A stretch of 9,000 nt of DNA from Anaerolineae bacterium. GTDB taxonomy: Bacteria > Chloroflexota > Anaerolineae > E26-bin7. The notes under the pieces were generated by a model, which worked only from the letters and a program-made list of their open reading frames with translations, had not been told where the DNA came from and ran no database searches. The stretch is taken from assembly GCA_029933115.1 (NCBI GenBank), contig JAOZOT010000128.1, positions 1 through 9,000 of the forward strand, written 5' to 3'. How positions within the stretch are numbered: position 1 is the first letter of the stretch; the number at the start of each line of letters is the position of its first letter. Position numbers and translations under genes: made by a program. Below, one piece after another: positions 1-5,949 of this stretch.

Positions 1-106
1 GCCTTGTGAGGATTCGAAGCCTCCTCAAGGTTTGAGGTATCAGCAGAACCTTGGGGCCATTTTGGGGTCTGGAAACAAAAGACTTCCAAAGTCTCAGCAG
101 AATGGA
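1..106. repeat. Cluster of short inverted and direct repeats downstream of the BTAD regulator
   Basis: No gene is seen here. Several short symmetries overlap. GAGG-A-TTCGAA-G-CCTC (about 8-24) is a palindrome with one mismatch. CCTCAA/TTGAGG pair at 23-28 and 32-37, and AAGGTT/AACCTT pair across 28-51. TCAGCAGAA occurs as a direct repeat at 40-48 and 94-102. Some pairings exclude each other, so this could be a transcript-end structure or a degenerate copy of a dispersed palindromic repeat. The window edge cuts the region, so its full extent is unknown. Confidence 0.4.
68..94 (-). terminator. Probable Rho-independent terminator of the BTAD regulator gene
   Basis: On the minus strand, starting 12 nt beyond the regulator's TGA stop, AGACTT-TGG-AAGTCT forms a perfect 6-bp stem with a 3-nt loop. 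A further G·U pair can extend it. A T-rich run (TTTTGTTT) follows at once. Placement and T-tract fit an intrinsic terminator, but the stem is short and only moderately GC-rich, so termination may be leaky. Confidence 0.5.
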
Positions 107-3100
107 TCAGGGCATGTTTGTCGGAGAGCGGCTGCCCCGCGTGGTTACCTCGTGGCCCGCCGCACGCAGCGTTGCCAGGTCGCGTTTGATGGTGCGCACG
201 CCCACACCCAGCGCCGCCGCCAGATCGGGCACGGTGGGGGCGGCGCCTTGCTCGGCGGCCTCGCGCAGCAGGCGCAGCAACCGGTGGTGGCGGCGGGCTA
301 CTTTGCCGGCGACAGCCTCGTCCTCCGGGGCAGCCACGGTCCAGGCCACCTGGACCCATTCGTCGTCGCGGAGGGGACGGCCGGTGGGTGCACCGGCCCG
401 GGGCAGAGAAACGATGATCTGGGAGCCGTATTGGCGGGCTTGCAAGTCATGGTAGATGGAGACGAGTTCCCGATGAGCGGGCACGTTCTCCAGGAACGAA
501 CGACGTAATTTCGCGTCGGTAATTTTGGCAGCCCGTTCTTGCAGCAGGTTGTAGGCACCGATCAGGGTCTCCTGGGCCCGCGGGTCGTGCACCGCGCGCA
601 AGGCACGGTAGCAGGTTAGGTAAATCTGGAAAGTCTCCTCTGTACCATCAAGGGTATTGGTCTTCAGGTAATTCAAGATTTCCTTGACATAATCCTGAGC
701 CTGGGATAGGTCTCCCTGAGCCAGAGAGACACGGGCCAGGCCGGCCAGGGGTTCCATGGCCAGGTTATGCTGGCCCAACTCACGCCGTATGTCCAGAGCT
801 TGGCGATAGGCATCGGCCGCTTCCATCAGACGCCCCAGACCCACCAGGGCGTGACCCAAGTTTGTCAGGGCATAACCCTGAACGGAACGGTTGCCAAGCT
901 CTCGTGCAATAAGCAGCACCTGCTCGCTGTATTCCCGGGCTGTCTCGTTATCACCCAGACGATGAGAGAGCAGACCCAAGTAGGCCAGCGCCCAACTCTC
1001 GCTCTGTCGGTCGCCAATCTCACAGCAGATGCGCAGGGACGGCTCAAGGTAAGCTCTGGCTCTGGCATAGTCACCCTGGGACCAGGCGACGAGGCCGAGG
1101 TTGATGAGTGCATTGCTCTCGCCCCGCCGGTCGCCGATCAGGCGGCATATCTGCAAGGACTGCTCAAGATGGTCTCTGGCCGTGGCATAGTCACCTTGCT
1201 CGAGGAAGACAATGCCCAGGTTGATGAGCAGATAACCTTCGCCCATCCGGTCGCCAATCTCCCGTTTGATACGCAGAGACTGCTCGTAATAGGTTCTGGC
1301 CCCAGTGTAATCACCCTGGTATAAGGAGAGATTGCCGAGATTGTTAAGCGACCAACTTTCGCCCTGTCGGTCGCCAATTTCGCGAAAGATGCGCAGGGCC
1401 TGCTCTGAGTATGGTCTGGCCCCAGTGTAGTCGCCCTGATAATAGAGCACGATGCCGAGATTGCGTGAACTCTCCGCTTCCATCTGGCGCAGGCACGCGG
1501 TCCGCGCCAAGGCCAGAGCCTGCTCAAGTTGGGGCAAGGCCGCCTCATAATTCCCCTGGCGCCAGAGTGCTATTCCCCATTGCAGATAGCTCATCGTTTC
1601 ACTTGTTGCGTCCTGTCCTGCCCTGGCCAGTTCAATGGCTATCTGGGCCGTGGCGATGGCTGCCGAATAGTCGCCGATGGCTTCGGCGTAGTGGGCCTGA
1701 CGTAGGGCCACTTTGGCCCGCCGCTTTGCTGCTAGCTGCCCGCCATCGTCCAGCGTTGCGGCCAACGCCTCCAGTGCCCTCAGGTCTTCCGCCTGCGCCG
1801 CCCGCTCGCCTTGGAGGGCATAGACTGCCTCCCGCGCCAACCGCAACTCAAAACTGCGCGTCGGGTCAAGCGGGCCGGGCAGTTGCTCCAGCGCCTCTAA
1901 TGCCTGAGTATAGTGGGCTGCTGCTCTGGCGTTAGCGTACACCTCCTGCGCTCGGTCGCCAGCCTGTTTATGATAGTCCACCGCCTTGTCCCATACTTGC
2001 CCCAGGCTAAAGTGATGGGCCAATTGTTCGATCTGCTCCGGGTGCAGTGCCTCCAGCGCCAGGCCGGCCTGGCGGTGCAGCCTCTGCCGCTCCGTCTCTT
2101 CTATTCCCATGTAGGCTATCTGGCGCACCTTGTCATGGCTGAAGCGGTAGACTGCCGGTTCTTCCACCAGAAACCGCCGCCGGAGCAGTTCGCTCACTGC
2201 TGCCAGGGCGACCTCTCTTTCCAGATTGACCGCCTGAGCCAGCAGCGCAAAGTCGAAATCGCTGCCCAGCACCGCTGCCACGTTCAACGTCGCCCGCTCA
2301 TTGTCCCCCAGGCGAGCCAGCCGGCGGGCGATCATCTGACCCACTCCGGCCGGTAGGGGCAACTCGGTGTGTTTGGTCGTTGTCTCGTCCCAGGGGGTGC
2401 TCCAATCCCCGTTCTCGTTTCGGTAGAGCAGCCCTTCATCGTGGAGAGCGCGCAGCGTCTCCAGCACGAAAAGCGGATTGCCATCGGTTTCCCGGTATAG
2501 CCGCTCCTCAAGAAGGGGAGCCCTGGCCGCCAACCCCAGCCCGCGTCGCACCAGTTCTCCCGTCTGAGCGGCGGTGAGCCGCGCCAGCAACAGACGCTGG
2601 TGACCGCCGGCTCTATCCAGAGACTGCAAGGCTTCCCACAAGGCTGGCTGCTCCCGGGCCTCCTCGCCCCGATAGCTGGCAATGACCAGGACGCGGCTCT
2701 CCGCCAGCCGGCGAAGCAGATGGATCAGGGCAGAGAGGGTGGCCTCGTCAGCCCATTGCAAATCTTCCAGGATCAGCAGGTGAGGCACGATGTGGCCCAA
2801 GGCCAACACAGTTCGGGTCAATGCTTCCAGCAAACGCGCCTGCTGCTGCTCTGGCTCCAGGGCCACGTAAGGCGGCAATTCGGGCAGCCATTCTGCCAAC
2901 TCGGGCAGCATCCGGCTCACTTCCCGCAGCCAGACTCCCTCCACCAGTTCCGCCAACTGGCCGGCTCGCAGCGGCGAGAGCGCGGCCTGTAGCGCCTCAC
3001 GCAACACGCCATAGGGTGGCAGTTCGGCCGGTTCCCGACCCCGGCCCCAATACACCTGCGCCCCACGCCACTCCGCGTCGCGGGCTATCTCTTGCAAAAG

Positions 3101-4081
3101 CCGCGTCTTGCCCACTCCCGCTTCGCCCTCGATCAGCACCAGCCCTCCCTGCCCGCCGATGGCCGCCTCCAGGTGAGCCAGCAGTGTGGCCCGTTCCTTC
3201 TCCCGCCCCACCAGGGGCATGAGTTCCGGCCGCTCGAAAACCGGCGCCGGTCTGACCTTCACCGGCAGATAAGGTAGGTCGGCCTCTTCGAGCCGGGCCG
3301 CAATCTCCTGAGCCAGAGTCACGGTCGCCGCCATCGGCTCGACTCCCATTTCGTCGGCCAGGATTCGACTCAGGGTCTTGTACTGCTCCAGCGCAGCGCG
3401 GTCGCGACCCAGCAGGTGGTAGAGACGCATCAACTCCTGGTGAGCGGATTCGCGCAGTGGGTCGGCAGCGACCAGCCGCCGGGCATTAGTCAGCGCCTCC
3501 TCGTATTCACCTCGCTGCTTGTGGGCTGCGACCAAGGTCTCCAGCGCGTCCAGGTACAGTTCTCGCAGCCGCTCTCGTTCCAGCAGAGCCCAATCGTCGT
3601 AGCACTCTTCGAGAAAGTCTCCCCGGTACAGCGCGATCGCTTCACTCAATTCAAGTAGACAGGTGGACAAGGGTACGGGTGCTTGGTTGTCCGTGCACCT
3701 GTGTACTTTTTCCTGGAACTCTTTCACATCGAGCCAATCGCCGGGGAGGAGATGGAAGGTGACGGCCTCTCGCTCTGTCACCAGGCGGTCGGCGGCGGTG
3801 TCCTGAGCCTGCGCCGTCCCGGGCCTGTCGAGGGGGCGAAGGGTGTGGCGAATGTGCCAGAGGGCCTGAGAGAGGGCGCGGCGAGCACGGGGGTCAGGGC
3901 GGTCAAACCAGAAGGTGCCGGCCAGGAAATCGCGGGAGAAGGAGCGGCCGGCGTGGATGATCAGGAAAGCGAGCAGGGAACGGGCCGCAGGAGAGCGGGG
4001 TAGCAGGAGGGGAGTATCATCCCAGTCTAGCTCAAGCTGTCCAAAAAGGCGGATACGCAGGGGGGGTAGAGACTTGCTCAT
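107..4081 (-). CDS. Large transcriptional regulator: winged helix + BTAD + P-loop NTPase + TPR repeats + C-terminal HTH
   Basis: A 1324-residue protein with the architecture of giant SARP/AfsR-like regulators, in which nucleotide binding and TPR contacts are thought to control DNA binding. Residues about 8-87 (LRIRLFGQLEL onward) match the N-terminal winged helix, and about 118-263 the helical BTAD domain. LVGREKE at 290 opens the NTPase, with Walker A GEAGVGKT at 319-326 and Walker B LLILED at 435-440. Nine TPR-type units in exact 40-residue register span 803-1142, most with a GDY/GNY and an A-R motif. At about 1283-1309 a DeoR-like helix-turn-helix (DLAAALGVGVRTIKRDLATL) lies near the C-terminus. 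The ATG at 4081 is preferred over the in-frame GTG at 4135. The latter has no Shine-Dalgarno sequence, adds 18 residues unlike the family and lies upstream of the likely -10 box. The ATG has a weak AAAGAAG upstream. Targets and signal are unknown. Confidence 0.9.
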   Translation of the reverse strand: MSKSLPPLRIRLFGQLELDWDDTPLLLPRSPAARSLLAFLIIHAGRSFSRDFLAGTFWFDRPDPRARRALSQALWHIRHTLRPLDRPGTAQAQDTAADRLVTEREAVTFHLLPGDWLDVKEFQEKVHRCTDNQAPVPLSTCLLELSEAIALYRGDFLEECYDDWALLERERLRELYLDALETLVAAHKQRGEYEEALTNARRLVAADPLRESAHQELMRLYHLLGRDRAALEQYKTLSRILADEMGVEPMAATVTLAQEIAARLEEADLPYLPVKVRPAPVFERPELMPLVGREKERATLLAHLEAAIGGQGGLVLIEGEAGVGKTRLLQEIARDAEWRGAQVYWGRGREPAELPPYGVLREALQAALSPLRAGQLAELVEGVWLREVSRMLPELAEWLPELPPYVALEPEQQQARLLEALTRTVLALGHIVPHLLILEDLQWADEATLSALIHLLRRLAESRVLVIASYRGEEAREQPALWEALQSLDRAGGHQRLLLARLTAAQTGELVRRGLGLAARAPLLEERLYRETDGNPLFVLETLRALHDEGLLYRNENGDWSTPWDETTTKHTELPLPAGVGQMIARRLARLGDNERATLNVAAVLGSDFDFALLAQAVNLEREVALAAVSELLRRRFLVEEPAVYRFSHDKVRQIAYMGIEETERQRLHRQAGLALEALHPEQIEQLAHHFSLGQVWDKAVDYHKQAGDRAQEVYANARAAAHYTQALEALEQLPGPLDPTRSFELRLAREAVYALQGERAAQAEDLRALEALAATLDDGGQLAAKRRAKVALRQAHYAEAIGDYSAAIATAQIAIELARAGQDATSETMSYLQWGIALWRQGNYEAALPQLEQALALARTACLRQMEAESSRNLGIVLYYQGDYTGARPYSEQALRIFREIGDRQGESWSLNNLGNLSLYQGDYTGARTYYEQSLRIKREIGDRMGEGYLLINLGIVFLEQGDYATARDHLEQSLQICRLIGDRRGESNALINLGLVAWSQGDYARARAYLEPSLRICCEIGDRQSESWALAYLGLLSHRLGDNETAREYSEQVLLIARELGNRSVQGYALTNLGHALVGLGRLMEAADAYRQALDIRRELGQHNLAMEPLAGLARVSLAQGDLSQAQDYVKEILNYLKTNTLDGTEETFQIYLTCYRALRAVHDPRAQETLIGAYNLLQERAAKITDAKLRRSFLENVPAHRELVSIYHDLQARQYGSQIIVSLPRAGAPTGRPLRDDEWVQVAWTVAAPEDEAVAGKVARRHHRLLRLLREAAEQGAAPTVPDLAAALGVGVRTIKRDLATLRAAGHEVTTRGSRSPTNMP
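656..1675 (-). repeat. Nine in-frame 120-bp tandem repeats encoding TPR-type units
   Basis: This segment of the regulator repeats every 120 bp (40 codons) without insertions or deletions. Each unit opens with a GDY, GNY, GDN, GRL or GDL codon group (residues 803, 843, 883 and so on to 1123 of the ATG-started protein). The central units are also similar in DNA: tctggccccagtgta is identical in two adjacent units, and the segment before a shared tcggtcgccaat is nearly identical in two units 360 bp apart. The outer units are more diverged. The pattern fits duplication within the gene, perhaps kept similar by unequal exchange. Confidence 0.85.
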
Positions 4082-4125
4082 AACTTCTTTAACGTAGGTG
4101 GTGAAGCAGCCGGGGTCCTTATCTA

Positions 4126-4154
4126 ATGATACCACAAAGACGTTGTTTGGACAA
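4126..4154 (-). promoter_or_regulatory. Candidate sigma-70 promoter of the BTAD regulator
   Basis: On the minus strand TTGTCC (4149-4154) and TATCAT (4126-4131) are 17 nt apart, matching 4/6 and 5/6 of the -35 and -10 consensus. Transcription would start near 4119, giving a leader of about 38 nt to the ATG at 4081. The in-frame GTG at 4135 lies upstream of this -10 box, which supports the shorter start. Confidence 0.45.
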
Positions 4155-4246
4155 GCGGACGTAGCCGGCCTATCCTGCAGGGTATGGTTGAACGTCCAAA
4201 TCCGCGGGAGGGTGAGCGTTTTGGTGATACCTTTTGGCCGTGAGGG

Positions 4247-4275
4247 TTGACAATAGGCTTGGGTGAGTGTACAAT
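4247..4275 (+). promoter_or_regulatory. Strong sigma-70-type promoter of the acyl-CoA dehydrogenase
   Basis: TTGACA (4247-4252, perfect -35) and TACAAT (4270-4275, 5/6 of the -10) are separated by the optimal 17 nt. Transcription should start near 4282, about 130 nt before the dehydrogenase ATG. It is the best promoter match in the window. It lies back-to-back with the candidate regulator promoter about 95 nt away, so the regulator could act on both. Confidence 0.75.
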
Positions 4276-4300
4276 AATCCGCGCCGGGCTAAAATTGTTA

Positions 4301-4385
4301 GCGCGCATGGGTGATAAGGCAAGCTCGGCCCACCCTCTCGCAGGTTGCGAGCCCTGCAGGAGGGACATTGCCTTGTTATGCGCGC
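4301..4385 (+). promoter_or_regulatory. Structured 5' leader of the acyl-CoA dehydrogenase mRNA (candidate cis-regulatory RNA)
   Basis: The predicted leader contains nested perfect helices. The outer stem GCGCGCAT/ATGCGCGC is 8 bp (4301-4308 with 4378-4385). The next stem, AAGGCAA/TTGCCTT, is 7 bp (4316-4322 with 4368-4374). An inner hairpin CTCGCA-GGT-TGCGAG spans 4337-4351, and CCCT/AGGG (4333-4336 with 4361-4364) can enclose it. Just upstream, GCTAA/TTAGC (4288-4292 with 4298-4302) plus flanking GCGC repeats can form an alternative stem that shares bases with the outer helix, so a two-state switch is possible. The ribosome-binding site GAGGAGG (4398-4404) starts 13 nt after the outer stem. 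I recognise no known riboswitch consensus, and it is not a tRNA. Regulation is inferred from structure and position only. Confidence 0.45.
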
Positions 4386-4413
4386 CCGTAAAATGTCGAG
4401 GAGGCGAACCCCC

Positions 4414-5556
4414 ATGCATTTCGAGCTCAACGAGGAGCAAAAGTTGATCCGCAAGATGGTGCGCGACTTTGCCGAAAACGAGGTCAAACCCATCGCTCAG
4501 GAGGTGGATAGAGAGCACAGATTTCCCGTGGAAACCTTTCGCAAGATGGCCAAGCTTGGCTTTTTCGGTCTGCCCTTTCCCGAAGAGTACGGGGGGATGG
4601 GAGCCGACAGCGTGAGCTATGCCATCGCCTTGGAGGAAATCTCCCGCGCTTGTGGCTCCACAGCCATCACTTTCATCGCCCAGACTTCTCTGGCCGCCTC
4701 GCCCATCTACCGTTTCGGCAACGAGGAGCAGAAGCGGAAGTACCTGGTGCCGCTGGCCAGAGGTGAGAAAATCGGCTCTTTCGGACTGACCGAGCCGGAG
4801 GCCGGCAGCGACGCCGGCGCAACCAGGACCACGGCTGTGCTGGACGGCGACGAGTGGGTGATTAACGGCCAGAAGATTTTCATCACCAATGGTTCCATCG
4901 CCGACATCGTGGTCTTCACCGCCAAGACCGACCCGGCTAGAGGCACTCATGGCATTTCCAGCTTTATTGTGGAGAAAGGTACCCCCGGCTTCCGGCCTGG
5001 CCGTGACGAGGACAAAATGGGACTGCGGGGCTCCATCACCTCAGAGTTGTTCTTCGAGGACTGCCGTATTCCCAAGGAGAACCTGTTGGGCAGTGAGGGC
5101 GAGGGCTTTAAACAGTTTCTGATCACTCTGGATGCGGGACGCATTGGCATCGGAGCTATGGCCCTGGGGTTGGCCCAGGCCGCTTTTGAGGCGGCCCTCA
5201 AGTATTCCAAAGAACGAGAGCAGTTTGGCCAGCCCATCTGCAACTTTCAGGCCGTCCAATGGATGCTGGCCGACATGGCCACCGAGATAGACGCTGCTCG
5301 CCTGATGGTCTACCGGGCCGCCTGGCTCAAGGACCAGGGAGTACATTTCACCAAAGAAGCAGCTATGGCCAAGTTGTACGCTTCCGAAGTGGCCGAGCGG
5401 GTTTGTTTCAAGGCCATTCAGATCCACGGTGGCTACGGTTACACGCGAGAATACGAGGTGGAACGCATCTACCGTGACCAGCGATTGTGTACCATTGGTG
5501 AGGGAACCAGCGAGATTCAGAGGCTGGTCATCGCCCGCGTGCTGCTGGGGTTGTGA
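4414..5556 (+). CDS. Acyl-CoA dehydrogenase (short-chain/butyryl-CoA type)
   Basis: This cytoplasmic FAD enzyme of 380 residues, the usual family length, introduces a trans-2 double bond into an acyl-CoA and passes electrons to ETF. It would act in fatty-acid or branched-chain amino-acid breakdown. The first family signature, GLTEPEAGSDAGA, lies at 124-136 and the second, from QIHGGYGYT, at 336-355. The catalytic base is Glu363 in GEGTSEIQR. Ala241 occupies the helix position where isovaleryl-CoA dehydrogenases carry their base, so a canonical straight-chain or short-branched type is favoured. The ATG at 4414 is chosen because GAGGAGG lies 9 nt upstream and MHFELNEEQ is a typical family N-terminus. 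Starts further upstream would read through the structured leader. No ETF or other beta-oxidation gene is adjacent, so the gene appears monocistronic. Exact substrate is not determined. Confidence 0.95.
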   Translation: MHFELNEEQKLIRKMVRDFAENEVKPIAQEVDREHRFPVETFRKMAKLGFFGLPFPEEYGGMGADSVSYAIALEEISRACGSTAITFIAQTSLAASPIYRFGNEEQKRKYLVPLARGEKIGSFGLTEPEAGSDAGATRTTAVLDGDEWVINGQKIFITNGSIADIVVFTAKTDPARGTHGISSFIVEKGTPGFRPGRDEDKMGLRGSITSELFFEDCRIPKENLLGSEGEGFKQFLITLDAGRIGIGAMALGLAQAAFEAALKYSKEREQFGQPICNFQAVQWMLADMATEIDAARLMVYRAAWLKDQGVHFTKEAAMAKLYASEVAERVCFKAIQIHGGYGYTREYEVERIYRDQRLCTIGEGTSEIQRLVIARVLLGL

Positions 5557-5557
5557 C

Positions 5558-5634
5558 AGCGTGTCTGAAAAATGCTCGTAGTGGTGACTTGAGTCGCTAC
5601 TACGAGCGCCGCCCTCCGAATTTTCAGACACGCT
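5558..5634. repeat. 77-bp nested palindrome, MITE-like element or terminator
   Basis: It begins one base after the dehydrogenase stop. Perfect 14-bp terminal inverted repeats, AGCGTGTCTGAAAA and TTTTCAGACACGCT, lie at 5558-5571 and 5621-5634. They enclose a second long stem, GCTCGTAGTGGTGAC with GTCGCTACTACGAGC (5574-5588 with 5593-5607), with two G·U-type positions and a TTGA loop. Sharp terminal repeats with no coding content resemble a small non-autonomous transposable or REP-like element. The transcript would fold into one long hairpin that may also end or stabilise the dehydrogenase mRNA. No clear target-site duplication is seen, and no T-tract follows. Confidence 0.6.
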
Positions 5635-5705
5635 CTGAGGCTCTGGGAATCGTGATTCCAGCCCACGAGTTGTGAAAGGCTCTCGGAGCGTGGACCTAAA
5701 GAGAA

Positions 5706-5735
5706 AGAGGCTCTCGATGCTGGCTGAGAGCCTCT
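5706..5735 (+). terminator. Hairpin terminator candidate
   Basis: AGAGGCTCTC (5706-5715) and GAGAGCCTCT (5726-5735) form a perfect 10-bp stem with a 10-nt loop, followed by GGGTTTTG. The T-run is short and offset by three G, so intrinsic termination of transcripts from the dehydrogenase side is plausible but not certain. Confidence 0.4.
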
Positions 5736-5782
5736 GGGTTTTGCGGCCTGTCTATGGGCTTGCGCAGCAAAGCCCGGGGAGC

Positions 5783-5801
5783 TTGAGGGGTATCCCCTCA
5801 A
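5783..5801 (+). terminator. Hairpin terminator candidate
   Basis: TTGAGGGG-TAT-CCCCTCAA is a perfect 8-bp stem with a 3-nt loop, followed by CCCCATTTT on the plus strand. It is compact and GC-rich. It could stop rightward transcription from the dehydrogenase or, being symmetric, leftward transcription from the DnaB-like gene. Confidence 0.4.
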
Positions 5802-5863
5802 CCCCATTTTCCCGGCCCTGAGAGCGCTGATGGGTCTGCCTCCCATTTGGTGGGGAAGATATG

Positions 5864-5886
5864 GGCCTGGATTTACAATCCAGGCC
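5864..5886. terminator. Perfect 10-bp hairpin in the convergent spacer
   Basis: GGCCTGGATT-TAC-AATCCAGGCC is a perfect 10-bp stem with a 3-nt loop, 63 bp beyond the stop of the minus-strand DnaB-like gene. Neither strand has a clear T-tract after it, so it may be a bidirectional transcript-end structure or simply a palindromic repeat. Confidence 0.35.
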
Positions 5887-5949
5887 AAGCGGGGGGAATG
5901 TGTGGAGGGACACCGTTCGGCTGAGCTCGAAGCCTGCTGCGCAGGCCGT

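Larger units (their letters stand above)
5635..5949. other. Non-coding convergent spacer rich in inverted repeats
   Basis: No convincing gene is present. Besides the separately listed hairpins, GGAATC-gt-GATTCC follows the 77-bp palindrome (about 5646-5659), GGGCTT/AAGCCC lies at 5756-5761 and 5770-5775, and GCCTGC-TGC-GCAGGC at 5932-5946. The last is 3 nt beyond the stop of the minus-strand DnaB-like gene. The spacer separates two converging genes, so several of these are probably transcript ends. Their number and variety exceed what two terminators need and suggest accumulated palindromic repeats. Confidence 0.6.

Noticed and set aside
32..508. Plus-strand open frame of 158 codons overlapping the 3' end of the regulator gene
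   Set aside because: It is antisense to the well-supported regulator, has no recognisable family and reads as a low-complexity GC-driven shadow. The same applies to plus-strand frames at 767-1324, 1411-1935 and 1913-2356.
656..1675. Regular 120-bp repeats as a possible CRISPR or satellite array
   Set aside because: The repeats are in frame, encode TPR-type units, have no spacers and lie inside a continuous gene.
4301..4385. tRNA-like appearance of the dehydrogenase leader (outer stem of 8 bp, GGTTGCGAGCC)
   Set aside because: The GGTTGCGAG segment is not next to the outer stem as a T-arm must be, and no D-arm, anticodon arm or 3' CCA arrangement can be drawn.
4123..4950. Minus-strand open frame of 275 codons across the acyl-CoA dehydrogenase start
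   Set aside because: It is fully antisense to the dehydrogenase 5' half and its promoter, with no family resemblance. The dehydrogenase frame has all catalytic motifs and a clear ribosome-binding site.
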